DNA from: Porodaedalea pini
Taxonomy: Eukaryota; Basidiomycota; Agaricomycetes; Hymenochaetales; Hymenochaetaceae
Length of the DNA: 64,000 bases
Assembly: GCA_002794775.1 (NCBI GenBank)
Contig: NBAY01000003.1
Location: forward strand, 248,001-312,000
Direction: 5' to 3'
The notes below the pieces were generated by a model. It was not told the DNA's origin, made no database searches, and saw only the letters and a program-made list of their open reading frames with translations. This document shows, one piece after another, positions 1 through 11,890 of the stretch (positions are counted from its first letter, which is position 1; the number at the start of each line of letters is the position of its first letter). A program made the translations under genes and the position numbers.

Positions 1-339
1 GATGGCATTTGAGCGTGGCATGAATCCTTCGAAATACATAGCAACTATCACACTATGTAATACCTTCAGGTAATTCTCCTTTGCTTAGAAGTTTACGCAT
101 AAGAATAGAGGTAATGACTCCGCCTCTGCATACCAATAGTGCATCCTCGCATAACTACCAAGACTGACAAAGCGGGGCGCATAGGTTAATACAAAGCATC
201 CTCGGGTACTGATACAACAGCTCCATACAGACAAGCAAGACAGCGAAAACAAAAATTGCAAAGATAGAGTTGGCATAGGTACATCATCCGTATAGATGGA
301 ATGAAACAAAATTAGAGATGGTGCGCGTGCGAGCGGTCA
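1..339. other. Intergenic, 3' flank of the first gene
   Basis: No coding pattern, repeat or RNA gene was recognised here. It lies downstream of the stop codon of the minus-strand gene that follows and probably holds its 3' UTR and polyadenylation region. Confidence 0.4.
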
Positions 340-2083
340 TTAATTGCCCTCTTTGCCGCTATCTTCAGCAGCAGCTTCGCCCTCTGGGTCCTCGTCGATC
401 CGTTCCCGCACGCCTGCGCCTACGCCAGAGCTTGAATCGGTCTGTCCAGCAGAGTTGGCCTTAGCACTCTTTTTACGCTTCGCAGACTCCTTGAGGCGCT
501 CCCAACGCTCGCGGAATTTTGCAATCATCGCTTTCTGCAAATACAGGAAGGCATGAGCACTTGTATATAGGAGCAACCAAACGAGAGTTATCATGAAGGT
601 GAAGATAACGGACCTGTTTGTCGTTCTCTAAGCGCACAGCACGTAGTTCATCCTCCAACTCTCTGATACGGCGCAGGAGCGCCGTTTCCCTATCCCGCCC
701 GCCAGCTCCAGCACCTTGCGGCCCGTTCAAATTCAGGCCCGGTCCGCCACCAGCAAAATTCGCCATTGAGTGCATAGAAGGAGCTGCGAAGGAGGTCGAG
801 GCCACCATCGCACGTTGTGCCTTTTATGCTAGCATGAGCCAACAAAGTAAACTGATAGATTCATCTGTCGAGAACAAACCTCTTTTCGTGCGAGCATGAT
901 ATTATCGCGCAGATGCTGATCCTGCTCATTTCTGAGCGTGATCTGTCGCCGCACAGCGCCCATCTGCGACTCCATAGCCGATAACTTGGTTTTGAGCTCT
1001 GCATTCTCCCGCTTGAGCCGGGTTGATGAAGATAGATCTGAGGATGATGAGGACGGTATGAGGCAGAAGTCGTCGAGTGAGTCGTAATCTGAGGCATTCC
1101 ATGTGGCACGCTGAACATAAGCTAATAAACGAGGAAAGAAGGCGACGCACCGTCTTCATCAAAATCAAAATCATCATCCTTTGGCAGCTTCGTACTTTCC
1201 ACTTCCTTTGGAGGGTTTCTATATACGGTGCCCTTTGACTTCGATACATCAGGTTCAACTCCGTCCGTATCCTGTTTTCCGCCTTCAGATTGCGTGGAAG
1301 CGGTACGACTCTCGACAGCATCGAGTGCGGCCATTGCAGCTGTCTGGAAGGACATTGGCTGAGACAAGTTGACCATGATCTCCCCAGTTACTTTCCAGAA
1401 CAAGTCAAACGGCGAATCGTCACCGTTATTCTCAGACTTGTCCGTTCAACAATAACTCTCAATCAACCGAGACAAACAGAGATCGGAAAAGAAGAGAAAT
1501 CACCTGCTGATTCAGAACCATGAAGGACTCGTCGAACGTGCTGGATGATGACTCGAGATTCCGACCTCGAAGTGGGACATGCAGTGCTGAGACGGAACTG
1601 GAGACGGCCTCATTGTCATTGCTTTTGGAGACACCACGGGGAGTCTGACTTATTTGTGGCAGCGCCGGATCCTTACCCTCTTCTCTGAGTTTTGCGATGC
1701 GCCGCTGCAGATCCTTCCCGACAGAATAATGGTGGGTACACAGCTTTCGCAATGTGCTTTTTGTCTAAAGTTGAGACAGTCGGATAGCATTGCGGCGTTT
1801 CACAATTAGAGTCAATTGTGAATTCGAGTTACAATAGGACAGACTTACGTGCTCATCTGTTGACTGGTTCACGCATGTCTGGAATGCCTCCGCGGCCTTG
1901 TAGTGTTCTTCCGACGCTGGAATGAGCAGGCCCCGCGCATAGAATTCGGAAGCGTTGTTGGAGTGCTCGTGACCCTGCCGTGTCCAGTTTGCCGCATCGA
2001 CGACGACGACGACGTCAGGACTCCAGAAATACATGTATTTCCGAGTTGCATACCTGATCAAGAGTTGATATTGTTGCAGACAT
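340..2083 (-). CDS. MIT-domain and coiled-coil protein, possibly Atg38/NRBF2-like
   Basis: I read about seven exons. The start is chosen at ATG 2083-2081: ten codons (MSATISTLDQ) end at 2054, and a GT..AG intron (2053-1975) joins in frame to GHEHSNNASEFYARG. The next exons are 1974-1849 and 1764-1504. The first 70 residues or so form an MIT-like helical hairpin (AAEAFQTCVNQSTDEH, then HYSVGKDLQRRI). A Ser-rich stretch with FDESFMVLNQQ follows, then an acidic patch (DDDFDFDEDG). The C-terminal half is coiled coil (KRENAELKTKLSAMESQ; RIRELEDELRAVRLENDKQ) and ends in a basic segment before a TAA at 340. An N-terminal MIT hairpin plus coiled coils resembles Atg38/NRBF2, an accessory subunit of the autophagy PI3-kinase complex. 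That family call is inference; the architecture is what is seen. It shares a 400-bp upstream region with the divergent gene at 2492. Confidence 0.5.
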
Positions 2084-2270
2084 CTCGTATAGCACACTGG
2101 AGGTTGTGATGAGTTAAAAGGGGTTGAGCGTGCACAAGACGCATACGATGCTCTCGCGTTCTCTGCCATGGCCAAATGCCGGCATACTCCGAGTCAAGTA
2201 GGGATCGACGAAGATCAATAGCCGAGACCTTGCCACTGTGTCTTTCCGAGTCCGCTGCGGATACAGCATA

Positions 2271-2411
2271 CATGCCCTTTTATGCTGAAGTTGGAAGCGC
2301 TTCCGCAGGTTTGTCTCGGGAGACATAGAGGAAGTAAATACTACTTGCTTCCTCTATGTCTCCCGAGACAAACCGGCAGAAGTGCTTCCAACTTCAGCAT
2401 AAAAGGGCATG
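2271..2411. promoter_or_regulatory. Large inverted repeat inside a divergent promoter
   Basis: The arms 2271-2336 and 2342-2411 are reverse complements with about three mismatches and one 4-nt insertion, around a loop of about five bases. The repeat sits between minus gene 340-2083 and plus gene 2492-3909. Each arm carries a TATA-like CATAAAAGG pointing outward: 2398-2406 on plus, about 90 nt before ATG 2492, and 2284-2276 on minus, about 190 nt before ATG 2083. It could be a symmetric bidirectional promoter or a small foldback insertion; no clear target duplication is visible. Confidence 0.6.
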
Positions 2412-2491
2412 CTCAGCTCTGCAACAATGCTCTCTATCACCGTTTTCAAACCCCCCAGCACTCATCGCACTACACCTCTTGAATAACCCAC

Positions 2492-3909
2492 ATGTCAAAA
2501 TACTTCTCTCCCTCCGAGAAGACGGACCTTGCGAACCGCATTAAGACAGAGGTTCGCATCTCATAACTTCATTGCCTGTATATTCTAACCAAGTACGAAT
2601 ACAGAAGGACGCCTTCAACTTGAAACAAACCATGGACTTCAAACTCAGGCAGCCTAAGCCCGACCAAGGCTTCTACTCTTCGCCGACCTATGCAACAGTG
2701 AAAAAAATCCTACCGCGCTTCATGTAAGTTTTCTACCTCTGCATAATGCCATTCAAATTAATAACGTGTTAATTATTGCATAGATCCTCCAAGTCAGCGC
2801 GAATTGTATCATCCTGAAATGAGCGCGCCTCAAGTTCATGAAGGTTCTTCATCCCGGCTCCCTGCCGCTAGAACTGTACGTGAACGTTTAATCGCATCTC
2901 TAGTCGTCTACTGACTCTGCATATCTAGGGTACGCCAGTCGACGTCACCTCCGCTCGTCCCCGCAGGTCCTCGCTGCGCCAGCCCGCACAATTCAGTGTC
3001 AGTCACCACCGAATCTTTTCTTGCCATTCTGAATTCTTTACTGACTTAAAATCGTACAGGGACGCCCCCGTAGCAATTCTTCCCCTCCGAAGCGCGTCCG
3101 CTTCAGCCTGACGGAGACGATCTACGAGCCATTCGACACACGGGACGTGCAGACGATCGACCAGATCCTCGCGCTCTTGCGCGTCCCCTCTCGCAAGATG
3201 TCCTCCTCGTCATCCCACTCGGTCGTATTAGACCGCATGAACGCCGCACACGAATACCCCGAGCCTATTTCTCCCGTGCAGGGCGGTGCGCGGAGCGTCA
3301 AGCCCATGCACGCTGAGCTAGTAGACGGCTATGTGCACTCGCAGTCGTGCTCGCGCTCCCACTCCGTTCGGAGTAACAGTCGCGATCTGCAGCTGGAGAG
3401 GCCATTCTCGAGGACCAGCAGCGGTGTCCACCACCGCTCAGACTCTCAGCACCTTACCCGCTCGGGCAGTCACTACCAGACCCACTCGGGCTCCCAGTCC
3501 TGCTCTCGCTCAGGCATCCACTCCGTCCCTCGTGGACATACCGAAACCCCCGCGTCCAACCGCTCATCACTCGACTCGGAGGAGACGCTCACAGGTGCAG
3601 ACACGACCTGGGCGCCCGCGATGTCCATCATGCTTGCCAAGCAGCGTGTTCAGAGCCAGTCGGTCACCGACGAGGACCAACCCGTCGTCTACTCTCACAA
3701 GGTAGGATATTTCATCGTGAATGCCTTATTGAATGTCGACTTATGGATTTGTTCTGCAGGAAACAAATTCACTTCACCGCTCGGACGCTCAACGCCTGCC
3801 CAAGGTTCCCCGTCGCCACAAGGTCCGTTATTTTATTATGTTACCATCAAAAACCTATACTAACATCCTTCTATAGCTGTTGCGCAACCTTACCCGCATG
3901 TTTGACTAG
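2492..3909 (+). CDS. Hypothetical Ser/Arg-rich protein with an RVxF-type motif
   Basis: Not recognised. Exon 1 (2492-2551) encodes MSKYFSPSEKTDLANRIKTE. Exon 2 (2605-2723) follows in frame and ends KKILPRF. The next junction is ambiguous: splicing at the TAG of 2781-2783 hits a TGA at 2815, while splicing at the AAG of 2793 keeps the frame open into the part beginning MSAPQVHEG at 2819. The downstream exons join cleanly (2819-2875, from 2929, from 3060), with two more short introns after 3699 and near 3823, and stop at TAG 3907-3909. So this may be one gene or two. The second part is low-complexity Ser/Arg/His-rich (SQSCSRSHSVRSNSR) and has KRVRF near residue 60, matching the RVxF docking motif of protein phosphatase 1 partners. 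No enzyme domain is visible. Confidence 0.5.
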
Positions 3910-4197
3910 AAATCATGTTTGAACACCGTCATCTTTTGCATCGGTCGTTGTTCCCCTTGTTACGCTTTTGTTATGCCTTGGACATTTACTCTCTCATGTT
4001 TTCCGCCATTGCTTTCGCTTGTCCTGTTCACGATCCCTTATGCCTCGCTCACGTTCTCTTGCTCATCACTTCGGACATCTGTATTTTGTATACGTTTTGT
4101 TTTAACAAATGCACATGTCATGTTACATTTTATACCGCTCTCTGCCTTGCTCTTGCTTGCACGGCCTTTTGCTTTGATTTCACCTCTCGTTGCATAA

Positions 4198-7100
4198 TCA
4201 CACATCATACACAACTCTTCCCGCAACCCACGGGAACGGGTAGTTGTGCTGATAGTAGTTGCGCAGCGAGCGTCTTTCCGACAGACGAGGAATCGTAGCA
4301 TACGAGCCTCCAATCTGTGTTTTCCGAGTCTCGTTAGTCCGTGAAATCAGATGAGATAGGAGACAGTCAACATACGACAACTTGGTGCTTGCCATCGAAG
4401 AAATCTGTCGAATACCTGCAGGATAAGAGTAAATTTAGTTCAATGATCCGTTCGGTTATATCGTTCGGACTTACCCTGGGTATAGCTTCGATTGTACGAA
4501 GCCCTCATAATTATCGAACACTGTCGACGTCCATTCCCAGACACCTCCATTGTGCCCTTTTCCTCCGTCACGCGCCCCACCCGTCGTAGCTCTGAACAAC
4601 GGAAACTCATCAGAATCTCGAGTCCGTTTGCAAAGAGATGATGAGAGTAAACTCACGGTACCGGATGCCAGTTTCTGAACCCGACGTTTGCACCGCCTTC
4701 GTACCCGCTTTCAAACTTATCGAAGAAGAGGCGCAACTCCGCCTCCGTAGGCAAGCGCCCTCCCTTGACCTGCGCGTACTTCGACAAGTTGTCGTACGAG
4801 GTGAGCACAGGCCAGTGCTGCGCGTTCTCCAGCGGGACAGGGCCGTAAAGCGTGCGGACCTGTGCATTCCATACACGATTCAAGGTGAGACAAGTGAATA
4901 AACAACTGGAGGAAAGAAGCGTACTTGAACCTCGCCGTCAATTTCCACCCAACTTGCAGGAAGCTGGACCGTATCTTTGCCGCCACGCTTGAAGAACTCA
5001 TAAAACTGTCCATTGCTCACAGGCCGCCATTCAATACGGAACTCATCGACATGAGCCTCTCGCACCGGATGCTCGTTATCCCATCCAAACTCGACTCCTT
5101 CAAGAACAGCTCTTTTCTCAGCATCTTCGTCGAGCGCCTCAGCATCGTCATGTCCTAACGTAATCGTCGCGGGACCAAGAGTGACTGTCGGCATAGCAGG
5201 AGTAGGAGCAGAGTCCCACTGCTTCGCGAGAATAACCCAGTCGGGTGCCGTAAAGCCCGGAGGAGGAAGAGTTCCGCCAGGCACGCCAGTACGTTGCAGG
5301 AGCATATAGAGCAATGTCTCCGCATGGAATCCTTCGTGCTCCAAAGTCATGAACAGGACACGCCCGATCTTCCGTGTCAGCTCACGCTTTCCAGACGCAA
5401 TATCATCGTAGAGACGAGTAAGGCGAGCCCGAACGCGGTCACGGAAGTTGATGATGGACTCGAGGGTCGGCCATTCGTCGTCGTCCTTCGGGACTTCAGA
5501 ATGGGGCTGTCAGAGAAGGTAGTCAGTAGACTCGATGAGTGTACAACAGAATGAGACGCATACATGGCACTGGTTCGGATCGTCTACATGCGGATCGATA
5601 CCTCGCTAATAAACAACGCACACGTGTTAGAACTCTCATGAAGGCAGACAGAGTATCTATACACACCTCGAAGATGTCTTTAAAGTACTCCGGTTCAGTG
5701 TGCGGCTCTCCAAGGAGCCTGCTCAGATGAATATCCAAGAATGCCGGAATGTGGCCCAGATAAAATAGACAGATATGACGCAAATCGATCGGTTTGGTGA
5801 AGAGCATAGACCGCGGGATCATGTCGAGCGTGATCGTGTCCCAAGCTTTCCACATCACCTTGAAGTCTTCGAGTTCTGGGACGCCGAACGAGGTTGGGGA
5901 CCTGAGCAACGGGAATGTGAAAGCGGGGCGTTCGAGCAGCCAGAGCGAATACTGGCTAGGCGTGTCGGTCCACCGCATCATGGGACGAAGACCGGCGCTC
6001 GTGAACATTGAATATGCATCCTTTTCCGAAAACTGATAAAAGAATCAGCGGCTGATACCTGCTGATTCGAGAAACAGATTCTGGCTGACCTTCAACGACA
6101 CCTCGACGTTCACCAGTTCACCAGCAAGGAAGGACACAGTTTCCTCCGAGCCAGGGATCCGAACTTTCTGGTCTTGAATTGACTTGTAGTAGGCTTCATG
6201 GCGACCTGGCGATAACGCATTTTAGCCACCCGAACAAACAGGTCTTGATAAACAATGCATACGTTCGGCTACGTTGTAGCGATTCACATACTCCCATTTG
6301 CCCTTCTCGAACAACCCTTCGTCGCCCAAAATTCGTCCTGCACCCTTCAGCCCATTCATGATAAACTCCTTTGTGACGCCCTTCGGATCATTGTAAGCCA
6401 GCTCAACTTTGTTCTTCGCGTTATCATGGTCAAGTCCGATAAGAAGTGTATCACTAGAGCCAGGCCTCAACGGAAGGGCGCGCAGGAAAGACTCAGCCGA
6501 CTCGCGATCGAAGTTACCCAGAGACGAGCCCAGGAAGAGAATGTGCAGGGGAGGTGCGGTCGACTTCAAATCATAGCTAGCACCGGAGCCTGGGGTAGAG
6601 GGTGGGCTGATGGATGTGGCGTGTGTACTGAAGCTCTGGGAGGACCAATCATCCGAACGTGCAGAGTGCGGGGAATCGTCTCTATACGCTCTATTCTCGT
6701 TATCGTGGTTGGCCCTTGAAGTATGCCTATCGTCGTTGTCGACGTAGTCACTTCGAACTCCCACAGACGAGTCTTCGACTTCGGCCTTCATATCAAGCCC
6801 GCCTTCTTGAACAAATTTCAAACCGCCGTCGTAGGTGCCCCACATCCCCTTGGCGTCCACCTTCCCCTTCAAATCATCACCGTAGTTCGCCATCAGCTCT
6901 GAGAGTGTGCGTTCCAATTCGCGTTGCTCAAGGTCCAGTGCAAAGTACGTTATACAACCGTTATCGGTATCTAACGATACGTGGTTCGAAGATGCCACCA
7001 GCCCTGACAGGGCCAGAAGAATATATGAAGTCTTTCGAAGCGCCCTAGGCAAAAGCAAGTTAGCTTTATGCGGAAGGCGGATGCTTTCGCGTCATCCATA

Positions 7101-7636
7101 TCGAGAACAGATGATCGCGCTTCAGGGTTCAGAGGGAGAGGGATTAAGATAAGATATGGACGCGAAGATAACTGAGACGCGTCGCGACGGGACCCACAAA
7201 GACCGCGTATTTATAACATTCATGAAGCACATACTCACCCTGCGCCAAGTTCCAACACAACAGGCTGGACCTGACTGCCTGCCTCTCCATCGCGAGAGTG
7301 CATCAGACGCACGATGTCGTCCGAATTATTCTTGAGGATTTCCTCCTCCGAGCTATTTCAAAAAGGTAAGCTTACGGCGTTGCTTCTTATATGCGAAGAG
7401 AGAACTGACGAGAAGAGATAATATTCCGGACAGTCAGTCGTTATAGCGTCGTAAAGGCGTAGACCGTGTTCGTCATAGAGCAGCATTGTCGGCAACGTCT
7501 TCTCGCCGTAGGGCTTGTTGAGCCCTTGGATGATCTGGCCGCGAAGGTCTGCGCTTCCGCCATCATCGTCAAACGTTTGCAGCTTGTCCGTGATGCGAAC
7601 ATCGATTATTTGGGGCTTCACGTTGTTCGAGAGCAT
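4198..7636 (-). CDS. egt1: Egt1, ergothioneine biosynthesis protein, copy A
   Basis: Fungal Egt1 joins two steps of ergothioneine synthesis: SAM-dependent trimethylation of histidine to hercynine, then iron- and O2-dependent sulfoxide formation with cysteine. The start is ATG 7636 (MLSNNVKPQIIDVRI). The N-terminal EgtD-like methyltransferase shows DEHGLRLYDAITTDCPEYYL, VVLELGAG, TYFALDLE, GMWGTYDGGL and FLGSSLGNF, with an insertion of about 90 Ser/Asp-rich residues before the last motif. A DinB-like part follows (SLWLLERPAF, FYLGHIPAF), then the iron-binding HX3HXE motif in EHEGFHAET. The C-terminal FGE/formylglycine-type domain shows GGRLPTEAEL, GHNGGVWEWTST and RNYYQHNYPFPW, ending at TAG 4198. 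About ten exons, all joining with GT..AG introns; the frame looks intact. Copy B at 12573-16008 is its paralogue. Family identification is secure; activity is inferred. Confidence 0.9.
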
Positions 7637-9182
7637 AGCGTTGACGTGATTTGGGTCGGGAATGGCGATTTCGACGCTTCTTATAAGGGAGCGCGGGTGG
7701 TGTTACCCACGGATTACGCAGGACCCTCGATTCAAACGGATGCTACCCTACAGTCCAGAGCTCCTCCTAGTGACGTCGAATGATCCCTGGGCCATGCGCG
7801 CTCGTCCTAAATAATCAAGTCTTGGACCTGCTGACCTAGCGTCGAACGTCTTTTTATGGCCATCGTGGCTGCCATGGGGGTCACGACTTTTATTTAGGAT
7901 AGGAGCGCCGGACGCGGAAGAGATCCGTCGTGTCTCACGACTCAAACGTTGCAAACAGACAAAGAGGAGTGCACGTGCGCCAGGTATGTGGTGTCTGATG
8001 GCATCAGGCCGATCAATGCTCAGGCTCGCACCTGCTTGACGCGCTTAGATTTAAACTATTTGGGGCGACAAACATTCCGAGCTTTTATCGCTAAGTTACA
8101 CGAATAAAATCTACTGTAAGAAGTAGCCGTCCTCGGCTTTTGCGCAGCTTCAGTACGTATAGAATCTGCCAGGAGGCAGTGAACAATGGAACCCTGCATC
8201 AGTACTCTACCCGGTCCTTATTCCGCCATTGCCCTTCTCACAGACAGGCGAAAACATGCAAACTTCTTCCACATAATATTCAGGATAGATTGGGACATTT
8301 GATCACCCTTACAATTCAAAGACCGTCCTAGCATCTAGATGTCCGTATTGCGGACACGCCTCCTTGTTTACGCGAGGCGCGCGAACCGGACATGATTCAA
8401 GCCAATGACTCATGTCACTAACCCTGGAAGCCGAAAGCTTAAAGCACAATCATCTCAACGGTGCGACGAACCGGTTGACCGTTTGGTAGTTCTTCGAGGA
8501 GCTCTCTTGAGACAGATGAGTCACAGCGAGTCGTGATGCGCACCTTTGGCTCCGGGCTTACCATATGCATAAAGTGCTTCGATAAATGCGATTAGAAGAC
8601 GATGTACTAGGAATAATACTCTCGTAAGAGTACACATGCCTCATCGTAGTCGAGATGTGCAACTTTCTTCCTATCCAAGAATTCCGCACTCAAGTAACTT
8701 CCGGGCCTATAAGTTGAACATGTCCATTCACCCGGGCGTTGAGTCAGAGCGAAGCAAGCTGCATTGCTGATGCCGTACTTCTTACCTCTTCGACTGCAGC
8801 ACGAAGGCAGACTGCTATTTTACATCATCTTCAGAAGACAGATTGCCTCACAAGACGATACATGAGTCACAAGGGACGCCGAGTATGTAGGCTCTGGATG
8901 CATATTTAGAAGGAAAACGCGCTAGATGTGCGCTCAAGTCGGTGTTCATCCGGTCTTTGAAGATAGGACTATTAAACTAGCGCAGAATCGTTGCAGGTAT
9001 GAGAATTGTACAGTAAGGAAGATACCAGATGAATAGTAGCTTGTAGATGTGCTATTTGAGTTACTCTCAAGGAGCAGAAGCAATGAATTCCAGATTAGAA
9101 ACCGTCGATCATTCCGAATTGAGGGTGACCCTAATTATGGGCCATCCGTTTCTCAAAATACTTCATCTCTTCATCCTCACGT
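7637..9182. other. Intergenic between egt1-A and SRR1 pseudogene
   Basis: No intact gene. The segment is shared with the region upstream of the intact SRR1-like gene (from about 32,950), for example the motif CACGCCTCCTTGTTTACGCG near 8355. A GTGCACGTG motif near 7968 recurs near 16816 upstream of egt1-B. It probably holds the promoters of egt1-A and of the dead SRR1 copy. Confidence 0.5.
8729..8965. repeat. Dispersed noncoding repeat, copy 1
   Basis: The stretch from GTTGAGTCAGAGCG through TTTACATCATCTTCAGAAGA to AAAACGCGCTAGA recurs at about 33,358-33,560 and 33,786-33,995 at roughly 70-80% identity by eye. One copy lies in the first egt1/SRR1 block and two in the second. No reading frame is conserved among the copies. 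Confidence 0.6.
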
Positions 9183-9960
9183 GCTCTCCGATGAGGTCGG
9201 TCGAGCGGACCATGATTGAACGCATACCCACGGAGGATGGAGTAGTGTACTCGTGCATCATCTTCTGCGCGTGCTGATGCGGCCAACTCCTCCAAGTGGA
9301 CTCATCTCATTGTTCCTTTATCATCGCTCCGTTTGTTTGAGGTCATCTGCAATGCAGTAGCTATTTTTCTCTGCGAAGGCAGACACGATCTTGTGTCATG
9401 ACCTCGGAAGTCCCACCGAGTCCGCATAGGCATGAATCTCTCGGTACGCCACACCGCCATATTCTGCCGACCACATATACGGACCCTTCCCTATTTCATC
9501 TCGTCTCCACTTTGCTCCCCCCTTTTCTGAACCCAGTGAGGATACGCGCATTCGAACCAGTATTATCGTCTGTCGTCTTAGGGCGTGCTCCATTTGGCAT
9601 CGCTTGGAATCCAACTATGCTGGACAACAAAGTTGCTTTCTCGCTAGTACTTGCTCAGCGGTGTGCATTCAAGCAAGCCCGGCGATATCGGATGATTTCC
9701 TGTGATTGATGGCGTTCTTTTTCACATCATCTTTCGTTTTTCTCTCGCCCTCTTCGGCTTCCTCTTTTCAGCAAAGAAAGCATGAGCTAGAAGCTCGCGG
9801 TTATGCTCCACTTCCACTGCGACAAGGAACTGCACGAGAACTTCCTGCACTTGAATTGATGTCCTCCGACCCTACTATCTTCTTTCGTTCCTTTACACGT
9901 TGCAGACGGACAAAGAGGACTACGCGTGCGCGAACTACGTGCATGCAAGGCGATCAGTGA
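9183..9960 (+). pseudogene. Decayed SRR1-like gene
   Basis: This aligns at nucleotide level with the intact SRR1-like gene at 34267. Shared landmarks are the GTCGAGCGGACC region, the CGGTACGCCAC splice region near 9443, CATATACGGACCCT near 9475, GATACGCGCATTCGA near 9540, the exon start CAGCAAAGAAAGCATGAGCTAGAA near 9769, and CCGACCCTACTATCTTCTTTCG near 9868. The first exon, start codon included, is missing: the sequence jumps between two short GCTCTC direct repeats. The exon that encodes the conserved PHC motif is frameshifted here. It is the plus-strand partner of egt1-A, as the intact copy is of egt1-B. Confidence 0.75.
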
Positions 9961-11514
9961 TCGCACCTGCTTGAATTCAAGGACGCGGAACTCTCCAAAT
10001 CTCGAAAGGAAGGAAGGCTTAAATGATATTTACAGGCATACTTAGACACGGAGTCTGAGGAAGGATAAACTTTCCGGACTCTGGATAGTTTCTGTGACGT
10101 CGGTTTACGATGAATAGATGAAATATACTTGCGCTTCGAATTTATCCATGTGTTGTACAGCATGTAAGCTCGCAGTGAGTAAGTATTTAATAGGTATACA
10201 TTCTCTTCTCCTGCAATCGCTCGTAGGTATTACAGAGTCATTGTCCTCACTTCTCAGTTCCAGTGCTTCAAGCTACGTATACTCAATCTTCACCGGTCTG
10301 AGCCAATGTATCAACCATCTTGAGTGCACAGAATCCATCCTACAATATATCTGGTATAGCACGAACATGTGAGACAGCATCGTTTCAGAGTGTGCGACTG
10401 AACAATTCTTGGGGAAGTTTGATTCAGAGCCAGTAGGGTGGACTGTGGGTCAAGCGATATCGTTGTTTGGCCAAGTCGACTCCCACTTATCTGCCTAAAA
10501 GCTTTTTTCCCACTTAACTAACTCTAGTGGCTCCGAATAATTGTGTTGAGTTCCGTCTCTGCTCCACATCACTTTCTGCCTCGTCTCACATTTCGAGACC
10601 AATCGAAGTGCATTCCAGAGTTGTTCTACAGTTACACTTTGATCCCGAGTGCTCTCTGAAGACTCCCGTTTGGGAGGATTGCCCTCGTGTTGCATTTTGC
10701 ATCAGTTATTGCAATTGCAGTAGTTTGATATGCATTTTCACATATCTTATACGGTTGCTTCTGTATGTTTTGTCCACAATCTCTTCCAACATCTTACGGT
10801 CCTCTTACTGTAACTTATCACATCGGTTACAGTCAAAGACGCGTCCTTTGAACACCAACTTGGATTCCTTCCGCAAAATGTCTCCACAACATTTTTTTGC
10901 TAAATTTTTACATTAATGTGGAGATCCATATCAAAGAATTTTTTTGAGCCCTGAAGTGCGCAAGTGAAATTGATTTGAAGGCAAGAAAAAAACAGGCTTT
11001 ATGACATGGAAACCACTCCTTTGAACACCTGTGAGACTACACTGTTTGTAAGCTTGGATCGGCAAGGTAACATATTATGTCATCCTATTGCCTTACTTGT
11101 TCATCACATTTCAGGACCTCCCGGCACTTTCTGCCATCCATAATTTATACATCACATCCTTTTGCCACAAAAAAGCATTCAATAGATAACCAAGATAGTG
11201 CTTCATCACTCACTTAGATTTTTTAAAGAAATATTAGGCAAGAAATAATAGAAACAAATTTGCACAACACAGATTGTGCAAATCCTACTCTGTTTTTCAT
11301 GGTTTTTGATTTATTTGAATTTAACTACTCAACATATTCCTATGAAACTTGGCATATATATAGTCCTACTACATATACACTTACCATATTTTTTTGAAAG
11401 TCAGAAATTGTGTGTTGCAGGAGAAAATGTGAAGTGTTCAAAGGAACAGTCCTGTTTAAAGGATGTGTCTTTGACTATATTATATCTCGGATACATTCTA
11501 TTTTCATGAGTACC
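9961..11514. other. AT-rich intergenic filler
   Basis: No gene recognised. The sequence is AT-rich and holds several short phrases such as TCCTTTGAACACC that also occur inside the transposon stack (near 31,130 and 32,195), so it is probably old transposon debris. Confidence 0.4.
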
Positions 11515-11517
11515 TAA

Positions 11518-11888
11518 CATGGCAGGAAAATCTGGGGTTTTCTGTGAGGGAGGAGTATAACACAGAGGTAGTGGGCTCATATAATTTCGGCCAAAAAAGC
11601 TGTATATGGACAATGAAACTAATTATAGTCATAAGCAAGAGGATAGAGTGTGAAAAGATTTGGAACCTAATAACACGTGATTTTTAATTTCCATAAATAG
11701 TAGTCACATGATCTTATTGTGTCATGTGCACTTAGGTTCCAAATCTTTTCACACTCTATCCTCACGCTTATGACTATAATTAGTTTCATAGTCCATATGC
11801 AGCTTTTTCAGCTGAAATTATATGAGCCTCACTAAACACTCTGTGATATACTCCTCCCTCATGGAAAACCCCAGATTTTCCTGCCATG
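11518..11888. mobile_element. Foldback (palindromic) miniature element
   Basis: Two arms of about 165 bp are inverted copies at roughly 85-90% identity. The ends are CATGGCAGGAAAATCTGGGG and its reverse complement, and the loop is about 40 bp. TAA flanks both sides (11515-11517 and 11889-11891), a plausible 3-bp target duplication as in PIF/Harbinger-type elements. No coding capacity. It abuts the next miniature element, and its right TAA overlaps that element's boundary. Confidence 0.75.
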
Positions 11889-11890
11889 TA

